Shown: in pieces, positions 19,072-29,152 of the stretch
Layout of the letters: every line of letters starts with the position of its first letter
Numbering within the stretch: position 1 is the first letter of the stretch
NCBI GenBank assembly: GCA_029245025.1
Contig: JAQWQC010000031.1
Span: 62,001-126,000 of the forward strand
DNA: 64,000 bases
Source of the DNA: Rhodospirillaceae bacterium
GTDB lineage: Bacteria > Pseudomonadota > Alphaproteobacteria > Rhodospirillales > Rhodospirillaceae
Direction of reading: 5' to 3'
Made by a program: the position numbers and the translations under genes
The notes under the pieces: generated by a model
The model's database searches: none
What the model saw: only the letters and a program-made list of their open reading frames with translations
Told to the model about the DNA's origin: nothing

Positions 19072-20856
19072 ATGCAGACCTATAAAGCTCCAATCAGAGA
19101 TATGCGTTTTGTGCTCCATGAACTGTTTGGTGCCGCTGAGACACTGACCGCGTTGCCCGGATATGAGGATGCGTCAGCAGATTTGATTGATGCAGTATTG
19201 GAAGAGTGCGGAAAACTCTGCGAAGGTGTTCTTGCGCCAATCAATCAGTCTGGCGACGCAGAGGGGTGTAATTTTGACAACGGTGTTGTCACGACACCGA
19301 GTGGATTTAAAGAGGCTTACAAACAGTTCGCGGAAGGCGGCTGGTGTGGCTTAACCGCGAGCCCTGAGTATGGTGGGCAAGGCTTGCCGGAGACTTTGCA
19401 ATACCTGATCGATGAAATGGTTGGGTCAGCCAATCTGTCTTTCGGCCTCTACCCAGGTCTAACTCAAGGCACAATCATGTGTCTTGCGGCCCACGGGACT
19501 GATGAACAGAAGCAAACTTATATTCCTAAACTTGTGAGTGGTGAATGGCAGGGTACCATGTGTCTGACGGAGCCTCATGCAGGGTCTGATCTCGGTTTGC
19601 TGCGAGCCAAAGCCGAGCTCAACGACGACGGAACCTACGCCCTAACCGGTACGAAGATTTTTATTTCCGCGGGCGAGCACGACATGACGGACAACTTTGT
19701 CCATTTAGTTCTAGCCCGTTTACCTGACGCTCCAGAAGGTAGCCGCGGCATCTCGATGTTTTTGGTCCCGAAGTTCTTGGTCAATGATGATGGTTCCTTG
19801 GGAGATCGAAACGCGGCTGCAGCTGGATCGATTGAACACAAGATGGGGATGAAAGCCTCTGTGACCTGCGTCATGAACTTTGATGGGGCAAAAGGGTGGC
19901 TGGTCGGCAAGAAGCACAAAGGGCTCGCCAGCATGTTTACGATGATGAACAAGGAGCGTTTGTTTGTCGGCACTCAAGGCATTTCTCAAGCAGAAATGGC
20001 CTATCAAAACGCTACGGCTTACGCTAAAGATCGCATCCAAGGGCGCGCGGCTGGCGGCGCTAAACAGCCTGACAAAGCCGCGGACTCAATTCTTGTCCAT
20101 CCCGATATACGCAACAAACTATTGTTTTCCCGTTCGATTATTGAGGCGGAGAGGGCGCTTGCTGTCTGGACCCAACTTAATGTCGACATGGCTCATACAC
20201 ATGCAGACGCCGCTGTGCGCGAACGCGCTGGCGATATGGAAGCGCTCATTACACCGATTATTAAGTCGGCATGTACGGACTTTGGTACTGAAATCACCAA
20301 CTCTTGCCTGCAGGTGTTTGGTGGACACGGGTACATTAGCGAATGGGGTATGGAGCAACTCGTAAGAGATGTTCGTATCACCCAAATTTATGAAGGTACG
20401 AACACTATCCAAGCCCTTGATCTGGTCTGGCGGAAACTTGCTTTACATGATGGTCGATTGTTTGATGGGTTGCTTGAAGAAATTAGTGACTCGTTATCTT
20501 CAACCAAAGGTCGCAATGACTTGGCGGAGTTTGTTGTTCCTTTTAAAGGAGCACTAGATCGCCTCAAGGAGACAACAAATTGGCTGAAAAAGCAGGCCCA
20601 GCAAGATCCCGATGCACTGGGTGCAGCTGCTAACGACTATTTGCGCATGTTCGCGCTGACAGTGTTCGCTTGGATGTGGGTCCGCATGGCGGAAACGGCG
20701 CTTGATGCTATTAATCAAGGCGACGATTTCTATGACACGAAGTTGCAGGTCGGTCGCTATTTCATGGCGCGTGTACTGCCTGAGACCGTCTCATTGGAAG
20801 CTGTCATTAAATCTGGAGCAGTGCCAATGATGGCATTGTCCCAAGACGCTTTTTAG
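19072..20856 (+). CDS. Acyl-CoA dehydrogenase, DmdC-like long form
   Basis: FAD enzyme that introduces a double bond between C2 and C3 of an acyl-CoA. The 594-aa product has the three-part acyl-CoA dehydrogenase fold (MCLTEPHAGSDLG near residue 163; FGGHGYISEWGMEQLVRD; then the catalytic-glutamate motif YEGTNTIQ near residue 441) and an extra C-terminal domain. That layout and the N-terminal start match the group containing 3-methylmercaptopropionyl-CoA dehydrogenase DmdC, common in marine Alphaproteobacteria, but the group also holds other acyl-CoA dehydrogenases, so the substrate is not certain. An AGGGA ribosome site precedes the ATG. Confidence 0.88.
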   Translation: MQTYKAPIRDMRFVLHELFGAAETLTALPGYEDASADLIDAVLEECGKLCEGVLAPINQSGDAEGCNFDNGVVTTPSGFKEAYKQFAEGGWCGLTASPEYGGQGLPETLQYLIDEMVGSANLSFGLYPGLTQGTIMCLAAHGTDEQKQTYIPKLVSGEWQGTMCLTEPHAGSDLGLLRAKAELNDDGTYALTGTKIFISAGEHDMTDNFVHLVLARLPDAPEGSRGISMFLVPKFLVNDDGSLGDRNAAAAGSIEHKMGMKASVTCVMNFDGAKGWLVGKKHKGLASMFTMMNKERLFVGTQGISQAEMAYQNATAYAKDRIQGRAAGGAKQPDKAADSILVHPDIRNKLLFSRSIIEAERALAVWTQLNVDMAHTHADAAVRERAGDMEALITPIIKSACTDFGTEITNSCLQVFGGHGYISEWGMEQLVRDVRITQIYEGTNTIQALDLVWRKLALHDGRLFDGLLEEISDSLSSTKGRNDLAEFVVPFKGALDRLKETTNWLKKQAQQDPDALGAAANDYLRMFALTVFAWMWVRMAETALDAINQGDDFYDTKLQVGRYFMARVLPETVSLEAVIKSGAVPMMALSQDAF

Positions 20857-20875
20857 AATTGGACTTAGGCCAATC

Positions 20876-23800
20876 GTGAAACGCATTGGCATTGTCGCTG
20901 GCTCATTTGCCAGCACAATTCTAGCAATAGTTCTTATTACTCCGTCATTTATTGATTGGACTGAATACCGGGACACATTTGAAAGTCGCCTCGAGGCTGC
21001 AACTGGTCGAAGCGTTGTCATTGACGGTGATGTGAGGCTCTCATTGCTGCCTCGTCCGGCTCTCCGTGTTGCAGGTGTTCGAATAGGGAATCTTCCAGAG
21101 GCTTCGACGGACAGCTTCGTTTCTGCTGATGCTGTAGCCGCCAACTTGGCTTTTGGCCCCTTGTTGTCGGGGCGTATTCAATTTAATTCCATTGAAGTTG
21201 TTAGGCCCGTTATTAATGCTGAAGTACTTGCGAGCGGTCGCGCAACCTGGTCTATGGGTGAATCTTTGGCCAAAGAAAATGCTGCGCGAAAGGGAGGAGC
21301 CGCCAGCACATCATTTAATCTCGGAATAGATAGCCTTGTACTTATAGATGGGAAAGTGAACTATCGAGACGTACGTTCAAATGCGGAATACCGATTTGAC
21401 GGCTTGAATGCGGACCTTCGAGCGGGTGCGATCACAGGACCCTTTGACCTATCTGGTGAGGCTATGCTTCACGAAACTAAGTGGAAATTCCAGGCCGCTA
21501 TCGCTGCGATCACTGCGAATCGACCAAGTGCAATTTCGCTCCTTGTCCGCGCGCCAGATGCGGGTCTCACGACAAATTTATCAGGTCAGTTTTCTTTAGC
21601 AGAGGGAGGTCAAATGGGGTCTGGCCGTCTGTCTATCGAAGGTGACAATGCAGGTGCGACTGCATTGGCTCTTGGTTTGTTTGGGGATGAGAGCCTACCA
21701 AAGCCAATGACTGATGCCTATGCGGTAAAGGCCAGGCTAGCCCTTGAGGATAAGTCTGTCGAAATTTCAGAAATTGAGCTCGGTGTTGGTGGGGCCACGG
21801 CAGAAGGAAATGGCAGCGTATCTTGGGGCGACGGCACGCGTTTTGATCTAGCGCTTAAGCTCGGTCGACTCGACCTCAATGCTTGGCTAATGGGTGAGGC
21901 AAAACCTTCAATTAGGTTTGCGAGTGCTGGTGGGTTGGTCTGTGCTCGGGCGGTTTGTGCGCAAAGTGCGCTGGAACAAAATCAATTTGTATTTCCTTCG
22001 AATACATTTGGCTCAATAAATCTAAAAGTCGATCTTGTGGAATGGCGTGATCAGGTCATGCGTAACGGTGTTTTCTCCGCAACGCTGGCAGATAGTGAAG
22101 TTACGGTAGCAGCCGCAAGTATCCAGTTTCCAGGCAATACCTCTGCTCAATTTTCGGGATTTATTCGTTCAGAAAAGGGAAGGCCCGTTGTCGATTTAGA
22201 CGCCAATACGTCATCCCGAAATTTACGTGGCTTCCTGAAGTGGATGGACGTTGAGCCACCTGTTGAATTGGTGCCGCCAAGCCGATTGAACACGCTGTCT
22301 GTCTCATCGCGCATTAGAGGCACACCAGACCGCCTTGAGCTTGCTGACCTTAGTGCGACGCTCGACACGACAAGACTTACGGGATCAATTGTCTACGAGC
22401 CTGGCGGCATCCCAAACATCGACCTCAACTTAGCGTTGACCAACTTAGATTTAGACTCTTACCTTCCGGCGTTACGGGAAAGCCTGTCTCGCCCCGAGAA
22501 CCAAGAAAAAAGCTCCGCCAGTCGCGAGGCTGATCCATTTTCCACATTCACGAAGCTCAACACGTTTCTAAGTGCGTATGAAACACAAGTAAGCGTTTCT
22601 ATTGAGTCTTTAACTGCAGGTGGGCGGGTGGCGCGCGGTATTAACGTGGATGCCGAGACCGGTGACGGTATTGTATCGATTCGTGATGTGTCAGCGGCGG
22701 ATTTATCCGGACTGAGCGTCACAATGGCGGGTAAGGCCTACGATTTTTTAGATTTAGTGCGTATTAAAGACGCACAGATCAGGTTCGCGACGGCTAACCT
22801 TATGAAAACGAGCCGTGCGTTTGACTTCGACGTACCCCGATTGCCAATACTCGCAGAACCAATAACGATCGAAGTGTCTGCGAACGGACCTTTGAGGCAA
22901 TTAACATTAGATCTTATTGGTGAGATTGGCGCTCTCAATGTTTCGGCAAAGGGGTCTGTCTTGTCGTCGAACCTGGCGCCGAAATTCAAAGGCGACATCA
23001 GTGTTGATCACCCAGCGTATATCACGCTTATGGCCGACCTTGGGTACGCTCCGCCGGCGAACAGTGCTCCAGTCGGCGCCGTGATATTGACAACAAAACT
23101 TGACGGCGGTGGCCAATTTCTAAAACTGTCTGACCTAGTGATGAAGGCTGGTGATAATTCAGTTAGCGGTCAAATAGGGGTCAGCCTTGAGCGAACGCGT
23201 CCAAGCCTATCTGGCACTGTGAACATTGTATCCATCGATTTTGATTCCTTGTTTCCGGCAGACCCGACGGAAGAACTAACACGAGCTAGCCGGGCCAGAA
23301 GCACCAGTGGATCTGGCGCGGTTTCGGGGCGGTGGTCATCAGAACACTTTAATTTAGCTTCGCTCAACTCCTTTGATGCGACCTTGGACGTGACGGCGTC
23401 TAGAATCACGGCCCAAACAGTCGTGGTGGAGCAGCTGGTAGCGCCGGTGCAATTGGTCGGTGGCGTCCTTGCGATCGAACGCTGGCAGGGAAACGTGTAT
23501 GGAGGTCCCGCAGCAGGTACGGTTTATTTGTCAGTTGACCAGAGGCTCGACCTCAGAACGAGCCTTAAGGTTGAGAGCGCGATGTTGGGGCGCATGTCGA
23601 ATAGCGAAGGCGCTGCATCAGCTTTATCGGGGCAAGTTTCCCTCCAGGGAAACTTTGCGGCACATGGGTTAAGCCAAAGAGAACTCGTTTTAAATCTGTC
23701 CGGCGCAGGAACGCTGACAGCGACCGGTATCGATGTGGGTGGGACGGGCAAGAAAGCTTTCGCCTCTGATCTTTTGTCTTCAATTCGTGCTCTGAGTCAG

Positions 23801-24118
23801 TTGGGTGGTCTGTTAAGCGCTGACGTGACTAAAGGTTTAGCCGATATGACGGTCTCGTTTGTTGGTGAAGCGGGCGTATTCAAGTTGTCCAATGCTTCGG
23901 TCAAGTCAAACGCATATTCTGGGACGTTCGAAGGAATAGTCGATCTGGCGCGTTGGTGGGTCGACACCAAAGGCAAAGCACATCTTGAAGCGAATATGTT
24001 GACACAGCTGCTCGGCAATCGATTGCAACTGCCGTCGCTTATTCCTGTTACCGTTACTGGACCGCTAAATGCGCCTAATGTGAATATGGATACAAGCGGT
24101 GGGGTCGTTAACCAGTAA
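20876..24118 (+). CDS. AsmA-family protein
   Basis: The 1080-aa product begins with one membrane anchor (about residues 5-25, then PSFIDWTEYRD) and continues as a long beta-strand-rich periplasmic region; the start resembles AsmA N-terminal domains (IDGDVRLSLLPRPALRVAGV) and the last 300 residues an AsmA-like C-terminal domain ending near QLPSLIPVTVTGPLNAPNV. Family members (AsmA, TamB, YhdP) are bridge-like proteins linked to phospholipid or outer-membrane protein traffic. The start is a GTG 20 bases after the acyl-CoA dehydrogenase stop, so the two probably share a transcript; the functional link is unclear. Confidence 0.85.
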   Translation: MKRIGIVAGSFASTILAIVLITPSFIDWTEYRDTFESRLEAATGRSVVIDGDVRLSLLPRPALRVAGVRIGNLPEASTDSFVSADAVAANLAFGPLLSGRIQFNSIEVVRPVINAEVLASGRATWSMGESLAKENAARKGGAASTSFNLGIDSLVLIDGKVNYRDVRSNAEYRFDGLNADLRAGAITGPFDLSGEAMLHETKWKFQAAIAAITANRPSAISLLVRAPDAGLTTNLSGQFSLAEGGQMGSGRLSIEGDNAGATALALGLFGDESLPKPMTDAYAVKARLALEDKSVEISEIELGVGGATAEGNGSVSWGDGTRFDLALKLGRLDLNAWLMGEAKPSIRFASAGGLVCARAVCAQSALEQNQFVFPSNTFGSINLKVDLVEWRDQVMRNGVFSATLADSEVTVAAASIQFPGNTSAQFSGFIRSEKGRPVVDLDANTSSRNLRGFLKWMDVEPPVELVPPSRLNTLSVSSRIRGTPDRLELADLSATLDTTRLTGSIVYEPGGIPNIDLNLALTNLDLDSYLPALRESLSRPENQEKSSASREADPFSTFTKLNTFLSAYETQVSVSIESLTAGGRVARGINVDAETGDGIVSIRDVSAADLSGLSVTMAGKAYDFLDLVRIKDAQIRFATANLMKTSRAFDFDVPRLPILAEPITIEVSANGPLRQLTLDLIGEIGALNVSAKGSVLSSNLAPKFKGDISVDHPAYITLMADLGYAPPANSAPVGAVILTTKLDGGGQFLKLSDLVMKAGDNSVSGQIGVSLERTRPSLSGTVNIVSIDFDSLFPADPTEELTRASRARSTSGSGAVSGRWSSEHFNLASLNSFDATLDVTASRITAQTVVVEQLVAPVQLVGGVLAIERWQGNVYGGPAAGTVYLSVDQRLDLRTSLKVESAMLGRMSNSEGAASALSGQVSLQGNFAAHGLSQRELVLNLSGAGTLTATGIDVGGTGKKAFASDLLSSIRALSQLGGLLSADVTKGLADMTVSFVGEAGVFKLSNASVKSNAYSGTFEGIVDLARWWVDTKGKAHLEANMLTQLLGNRLQLPSLIPVTVTGPLNAPNVNMDTSGGVVNQ

Positions 24119-24123
24119 TAGCC

Positions 24124-24144
24124 GGAAGCGCTTGCGAGTGCTCC
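24124..24144 (+). terminator. Weak hairpin after AsmA gene
   Basis: GGAAGCGCT-TGCG-AGTGCTCC folds into an 8-bp stem with one bulged A and one wobble, in the gap between the convergent AsmA and ribbon-helix-helix genes. No T-run follows, so a terminator role is uncertain. Confidence 0.25.
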
Positions 24145-24209
24145 ATTTGCGCCAACACAACCGAATCAGCTAAATCCAATCGAACTTTTTTAAGGTATAT
24201 TAAACGAGC

Positions 24210-24461
24210 TTACGAAGCCTCAGTAGGGTTTCTTATGTTCTCCATGGAGCTCTCACCGTTTTGAGCAGCTTTAAGAACGTAGACTCGTATGGCGCTTGAT
24301 AACCCGCCTGAGCGCGTTCGGTCAATTTCCGCGACGAGGTCCGGGACTGATCTATTTCTTACTTTTGCGATGGCTTTCAGAGCGTTCCAAAACTCTTTCT
24401 CCAAAGATATGCTCGTCAGGTGTCCAGCGATTTTCAAAGACCGTTTTAATATGAGACTCAT
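24210..24461 (-). CDS. Ribbon-helix-helix domain protein
   Basis: The 83-aa product resembles the RHH_4 family of small alphaproteobacterial DNA-binding-like proteins: KRSLKIAGHLTSISLEKEFW (residues 6-25) supplies the strand and first helix, followed by VPDLVAEIDRTR and LSSAIRVYVL. Its targets are unknown. I place the start at 24461, six bases after the fumC stop; an in-frame upstream start lies inside fumC. The tight spacing suggests co-transcription with fumC. Confidence 0.78.
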   Translation of the reverse strand: MSLILKRSLKIAGHLTSISLEKEFWNALKAIAKVRNRSVPDLVAEIDRTRSGGLSSAIRVYVLKAAQNGESSMENIRNPTEAS

Positions 24462-24466
24462 GTGTT

Positions 24467-25861
24467 TCAGTCCGTCGGTCCGAGCATATGTTTTGGTTTG
24501 ACCCATCGGTCAAACTCTTCCTCTGAGACATAGCCAGTTTTACTGGCCGCTTCGCGAAGGGTGAAGCCTTCCTTATGGGCCAGCTTTGCGATGTCGCTGG
24601 CTTTATCGTATCCGATATGAGTGGAAAGTGTGGTGACTAACATGAGAGAGCGTTCGACATATTGGTCGATGATTTCCGTATTGGCTTGTAGCCCCTCAAC
24701 GCATCTTTTAGAGAAACTGGAACTGGCATCTCCGAGAAGGCGTATAGATTGAAGAAGTGCTGATGCAATTAGGGGCTTGAACACGTTGAGTTCTAAATGA
24801 CCGTGGGAACCGGCTATCGTGATAGCTGTGTGATTGCCCATAACTTGTGCACATGCCATGGTAATTGCCTCGGCCTGAGTGGGGTTCACTTTGCCGGGCA
24901 TAATCGAAGACCCTGGTTCGTTTGCAGGCAGGCTGAGTTCATTTAATCCGGCGCGCGGACCCGACCCGAGCAAACGAATGTCGTTGGCAATTTTCATCAG
25001 CGATACGGCAATTGTATTTAAGGCACCTGACATTTCGACAAAGGCATCATGGCCAGCGATGCCTTCAAACGGGTTGACGCTTGGCGTAAATGGAAGTTGC
25101 GTGAGCCGCCCCAATTCCATACAAAACGTGTCTGCAAACCCCTTCTTACTGTTCACGCCTGTGCCTACTGCCGTGCCGCCTTGAGCGATTGGATATAGTC
25201 TCACCAATGCAGACCGAATGCGTTCCAGCCCGAGGACGACTTGTGCTGCGTAACCGGAAAATTCCTGACCTAGAGTTAGGGGCGTTGCGTCCTGAAGGTG
25301 TGTCCGTCCAATCTTGACGATATCGGCAAAGGCTTCTGCTTTCGTATCGAGAGCGTCCCGTAATCTTTTGAGGCCCGGAAGGAGGCGGCCATGGGTCTCT
25401 TGCACAGCAGCGATATGCATGACGGTAGGAAATGTATCGTTGGATGATTGCCCATAATTGACATGGTCGTTAGGGTGTATTGGTGATTTTGTGCCGCGCT
25501 GGCTGCCAAGCATTTCGTTGGCTCGGTTCGCAATAACTTCATTGGCATTCATGTTTGATTGGGTTCCAGACCCGGTCTGCCATATCACCAATGGGAATTC
25601 TTCATCGTGGGTGCCATCTGCGATCTCTGCCGCTGCCGTAACAATGGTGTCCGCGATTTCGGGCTCTAAAGCACCCAGCGATTTGTTGGCTAGCGCAGCA
25701 GCCTGCTTTTGCAGCCCAAAGGCACGGATAATTGGTAGTGGAATCCGCTCAGTGCCGATTGGAAAATTCTCTAAACTGCGCTGAGTCTGCGCTCCCCACA
25801 GTCGCTCTGAGGGAACGTCCATAGCGCCAAAACTATCCGTTTCGGTTCTTATGCTAGTCAT
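24467..25861 (-). CDS. fumC: Fumarate hydratase class II
   Basis: Iron-independent fumarase that interconverts fumarate and malate in the TCA cycle. The product from the ATG at 25861 is 464 aa with the superfamily signature [11 protein letters not shown] near residue 318, the [15 protein letters not shown] block and the [19 protein letters not shown] region (key residues H-L-Q-D-A-T-P). A start three codons upstream (25870) is also open. A class I fumarase lies just upstream on the same strand, so the cell has both types. Confidence 0.97.
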   Translation of the reverse strand: MTSIRTETDSFGAMDVPSERLWGAQTQRSLENFPIGTERIPLPIIRAFGLQKQAAALANKSLGALEPEIADTIVTAAAEIADGTHDEEFPLVIWQTGSGTQSNMNANEVIANRANEMLGSQRGTKSPIHPNDHVNYGQSSNDTFPTVMHIAAVQETHGRLLPGLKRLRDALDTKAEAFADIVKIGRTHLQDATPLTLGQEFSGYAAQVVLGLERIRSALVRLYPIAQGGTAVGTGVNSKKGFADTFCMELGRLTQLPFTPSVNPFEGIAGHDAFVEMSGALNTIAVSLMKIANDIRLLGSGPRAGLNELSLPANEPGSSIMPGKVNPTQAEAITMACAQVMGNHTAITIAGSHGHLELNVFKPLIASALLQSIRLLGDASSSFSKRCVEGLQANTEIIDQYVERSLMLVTTLSTHIGYDKASDIAKLAHKEGFTLREAASKTGYVSEEEFDRWVKPKHMLGPTD

Positions 25862-25876
25862 AATGTACATTCCGGT

Positions 25877-26500
25877 TCAAGCCAGTTCAGAGAGGAAGTT
25901 AGCAATAGCATCTAGGGCGGCTGTCCAATTTTGATCTTTCGTGCGTCCCGATTTCTTGCGCGGTTTAAGCGAATGATCACCATCCTTAGACCAATAGTAG
26001 GAAATAGCCTTCGATAACGTAAGAGCCGTTATAGTTTCGTGAGATCCCATCGCGTCGCGGGTTCCCTGACATACCAGCATTGGTGTTTGTATGTTGATGA
26101 GATGATCAATGCGCGGCTTATCGGCTCGTCCAGCCCCATAAAAGGGGTATCCCAAAGCCAGCAAGCCTCGAACTTTGGCATCGTCTGCAACGATTGTAGC
26201 AATGCGCCCGCCCATGGATTTGCCACCGATGACCAAGTTCTTTGGGCCAAAGTGATCAATTACTGAATTCCAGGTGTCCACTAGTTTCGGTTGGCGATCG
26301 GGTGGACGTTTCTTTCCGGTGACGCGCCGCTCGTACATATAAGGAAATTCAAACCGCACACACCGATGACCATGGCCAGCAATCCCATGGGCAAACACCT
26401 CCATAAATTCCGAGTCCATGGGAGCTCCGGCGCCGTGAGCAAGTACAACAGTGAGCTCGGTATTATTCGGCCCGTCGATTAACAAGTCAGGAAGTGACAC
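25877..26500 (-). CDS. Alpha/beta hydrolase, KANL3/Tex30-like
   Basis: The 207-aa product is a small serine hydrolase fold: strand VVLAHGAGAPMDS (residues 18-30, oxyanion region), nucleophile elbow GKSMGG with serine 95, an aspartate in QGTRDAMG and a late histidine in DGDHSLKPR. It resembles the dienelactone-hydrolase-related KANL3/Tex30 group, whose bacterial members have no clear substrate. It sits 3 bases from the class I fumarase stop and 15 from fumC, so all three are likely one operon. Confidence 0.8.
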   Translation of the reverse strand: MSLPDLLIDGPNNTELTVVLAHGAGAPMDSEFMEVFAHGIAGHGHRCVRFEFPYMYERRVTGKKRPPDRQPKLVDTWNSVIDHFGPKNLVIGGKSMGGRIATIVADDAKVRGLLALGYPFYGAGRADKPRIDHLINIQTPMLVCQGTRDAMGSHETITALTLSKAISYYWSKDGDHSLKPRKKSGRTKDQNWTAALDAIANFLSELA

Positions 26501-26503
26501 GGT

Positions 26504-28114
26504 CTAAATATTAGCGAAGAAATCGTTGCCTTTATCGTCGACAATTACAAAGGCAGGGAAGTTCTCGACTTCGATGCGCCAAATGGCTTCCATACCAAGC
26601 TCCGGGTACTCCAGCACTTCGACTTTTTTAATGGAGTCCTGCGCCAGTTTTGCGGCAGCGCCTCCAATAGAACCCAAATAGAATCCACCATGAGTCTTGC
26701 AGGCGTCGGTGACTTGTTTCGACCTATTGCCTTTGGCCAACATAACCATCGAGCCGCCGTTTTCCTGCAAGAGTTCAACATAGGAATCCATGCGTCCTGC
26801 CGTGGTTGGTCCGAATGAGCCTGACGCCATGCCATCGGGAGTTTTGGCGGGTCCGGCATAGTAAACGGGGTGATCTTTTATATAGCCGGGTAAGCCATCG
26901 CCTGCATCCAACCGTTCTTTCAACTTGGCATGGGCGATATCCCGCGCGACGATCATCGGGCCGGTCAAATTGACGCGGGTTTTGATGGGGTACTTACTTA
27001 GTTCGGCGCGAATCTCAGCCATTGGCTTGTTGAGATCAATACTCACCACATCTTCAGACATTTTGTCTTCGCGAACCTCTGGCATGTATTGCGCGGGGTT
27101 GTTTTCAAGTTGTTCCAGGAAAACACCATCGGCGGTGATCTTTCCCTTGATCTGCCGGTCGGCGGAACAAGACACGCCGATGCCGACGGGGCAGGACGCG
27201 CCGTGCCGGGGCAAGCGAATGACGCGAACATCATGGCAATAATATTTTCCGCCGAACTGAGCGCCGATCCCTAAGTCTCGGGTAATATCCAAAACTTGTT
27301 GTTCTGCTTCCGTGTCTCGAAACGCCTGACCATGCCCGCCGCCCTGGGTCGGCAGGTCATCAAGATATCGCGCAGACGCAAGTTTCACCGTCTTTAAGTT
27401 GGCTTCGGCCGAGGTGCCGCCGATAACGATTGCTAGGTGATACGGAGGGCAGGCTGCCGTTCCCAGGGTTCTAATTTCCTCTTCGAAGAATGCCTTCAGT
27501 CCGCCTGGGTTAAGTAGAGCTTTCGTTTTTTGATAAAGGAACGTTTTGTTGGCTGAGCCGCCGCCTTTGGCCATAAACAGAAATTTATAGGCGTCGCCGG
27601 AAGTGGCGTAGAGGTCGATCTGCGCTGGCAGATTGTTGCCCGTATTTATTTCCTCAAACAATGATAGGGGGGATAGCTGAGAATAGCGAAGGTTAAGATT
27701 GGTGTAGGCTTCAAGGACCCCAGCTGAGAGCGCCGCTTCGTCGCTGCCGCCAGTCCAAATTCGTTGGCCCTTCTTTCCCATAATGATCGCGGTGCCGGTG
27801 TCCTGGCACATGGGTAGAACCATGCCAGCGGCTATGTTCGCGTTCTTAAGGAGTTCTAGGGCAACAAAACGATCATTCGGCGAAGCCTCAGGGTCATCCA
27901 TGATCGCTCGGAGTTGCGCCAGATGGCCCGGGCGCAGCAGGTGCGACACATCCTTAAAGGCTTCTGCTGTAAGTTGGGTAATTGCATCGGGGTCAACCGC
28001 GACCACTAACTCACCACGAAAGGTGTCGGCTGTTACCCCATGATTAGAAATTTTGCGATACGGCGTTCCATCATCACTTAATGGAAACATGTCGGAGAAG
28101 GCGGCATCAAGCAT
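26504..28114 (-). CDS. Fumarate hydratase class I (iron-sulfur)
   Basis: Oxygen-sensitive 4Fe-4S fumarase. The 536-aa single-chain product has cysteine 103 in MCQDTGT, a second in [14 protein letters not shown] and a third in [10 protein letters not shown], the expected cluster ligands, then the beta domain with [15 protein letters not shown] and [13 protein letters not shown]. Length matches the FumA/FumB type rather than the split two-subunit form. Its pairing with fumC suggests switching between an iron-dependent and an iron-free enzyme. Confidence 0.95.
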   Translation of the reverse strand: MLDAAFSDMFPLSDDGTPYRKISNHGVTADTFRGELVVAVDPDAITQLTAEAFKDVSHLLRPGHLAQLRAIMDDPEASPNDRFVALELLKNANIAAGMVLPMCQDTGTAIIMGKKGQRIWTGGSDEAALSAGVLEAYTNLNLRYSQLSPLSLFEEINTGNNLPAQIDLYATSGDAYKFLFMAKGGGSANKTFLYQKTKALLNPGGLKAFFEEEIRTLGTAACPPYHLAIVIGGTSAEANLKTVKLASARYLDDLPTQGGGHGQAFRDTEAEQQVLDITRDLGIGAQFGGKYYCHDVRVIRLPRHGASCPVGIGVSCSADRQIKGKITADGVFLEQLENNPAQYMPEVREDKMSEDVVSIDLNKPMAEIRAELSKYPIKTRVNLTGPMIVARDIAHAKLKERLDAGDGLPGYIKDHPVYYAGPAKTPDGMASGSFGPTTAGRMDSYVELLQENGGSMVMLAKGNRSKQVTDACKTHGGFYLGSIGGAAAKLAQDSIKKVEVLEYPELGMEAIWRIEVENFPAFVIVDDKGNDFFANI

Positions 28115-28167
28115 GGCCCTGCGTCCCTATGCTGTATGGGAGTTTGCTTCTCTGAAGCCCAACTCGA

Positions 28168-28761
28168 TTACTTATTTCTAAAAGCGTCAAGAGTGACAAT
28201 CTTACCTGACTCATCTTCGTCGCTTGCGTCTGGTTCGGGTTCTTCGAATTGAGTAGATTCGTTACGAATCCGCTGGTTGGTTTTCAATTTCTGAGTAACG
28301 ACAGAATTGCCGACCGGTGGCATTTCAAAATCATCATCTTCATCGAATTCATCGCCGTCCATATCGGACTCGTCTTCGTCTTCAAACTCAACATGGAACT
28401 GAAGACCGAATTTTGCGTGCGGGTCTGCAAACGCAGTAACAGCTGCAAATGGGATGTGAAGCGGCTGGCTGGCTCCGTTAAAGCTCAATGTAATATCAAA
28501 GCTGTCGTCTCCGACGTTCAAATCCCGGAATTGGTGTTGAAGAATAATGGTCATTTCGCTGGGGTGCATTGCGTGCAGCGAGTCAGCGATACGAACGCCG
28601 GGGTACGTAGTGTCAAAGGTGATATAAAAGTGGTGCGAACCTGGCAGGCCCTGCGCCTGTGTAATTTCTAACGCCTGCCGTAAAACGCCGCGCAGGGCGT
28701 CTTCCACCATTCGTTCATAGATCAGAGTTGTTACTAGCGGTTCGGTCACGGTCACAGTCAT
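28168..28761 (-). CDS. sspB: SspB-type ClpXP specificity factor
   Basis: Adaptor that tethers ssrA-tagged proteins to ClpXP. The product from the ATG at 28761 is 197 aa: an N-terminal fold with YERMVEDALRGVLRQALE and HHFYITFDT, then an acidic linker (DEDESDMDGDEFDEDDDFE) and a conserved basic C-terminal tail ending IVTLDAFRNK, which in this family docks on ClpX. An in-frame GTG at 28785 is possible. Neither start has a clear ribosome site. ssrA lies directly upstream on the same strand. Confidence 0.88.
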   Translation of the reverse strand: MTVTVTEPLVTTLIYERMVEDALRGVLRQALEITQAQGLPGSHHFYITFDTTYPGVRIADSLHAMHPSEMTIILQHQFRDLNVGDDSFDITLSFNGASQPLHIPFAAVTAFADPHAKFGLQFHVEFEDEDESDMDGDEFDEDDDFEMPPVGNSVVTQKLKTNQRIRNESTQFEEPEPDASDEDESGKIVTLDAFRNK

Positions 28762-28861
28762 GTGATTGGAGAAAAAAAATAACACCCCATTTTGGAGGTC
28801 GGATACATTGGGTTCAATGCCAAAACCATCTTTTTTGAAGTTACGGGGTTAAATATGAGAG

Positions 28862-29146
28862 CCGGAGAAAGTGAGGGGCTTCTGTTGCCCGGTGCCCCCC
28901 GAACCGCGCTTACCGGCAATTAAGCGGCAGCGGCGTACTCAACGTTGTCGTTGGCACTTTTCAAAATGGCCCGATAACGGCGGAACCATGCCGAGTACAG
29001 CTACTATCTTTACCACGCGCGTCGATCCTATTTCGCCCCCATAGACGGCCCGATTCTGGCCGGAAATGGTGGAGGCGCCGGGTACTGCCCCCGGGTCCGC
29101 GGCGCTTATTCCATAGCAGGTTTAGCACCATAGTCGCCGAAGCGAC
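28862..29146 (-). ncRNA. ssrA: Permuted two-piece tmRNA (alpha-type)
   Basis: Rescues stalled ribosomes and adds a degradation tag. On the minus strand the gene begins with the acceptor piece: a UUCG-capped hairpin near 29140 and a T-arm-like hairpin (stem CCGGG/CCCGG, loop GGCAGTA) ending CGCCTCCACCA, CCA at 29069-29067. A 26-base internal spacer (29066-29041) follows, then the coding piece starting GGGGGCG at 29040, which pairs with CGCCTCC as a 7-bp acceptor stem. The resume codon GCC is at 28955 and the stop TAA at 28920, encoding ANDNVEYAAAA. Pseudoknot-like helices follow (GGGGC / GCCCC). The outer ends are estimates. Confidence 0.93.
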
Positions 29147-29152
29147 CTGTCT

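Noticed and set aside
24467-28114. fumC and class I fumarase as a gene duplication
   Set aside because: The two fumarases belong to unrelated folds; their motifs (SIMPGKVNP against the three cluster cysteines) show no shared origin.
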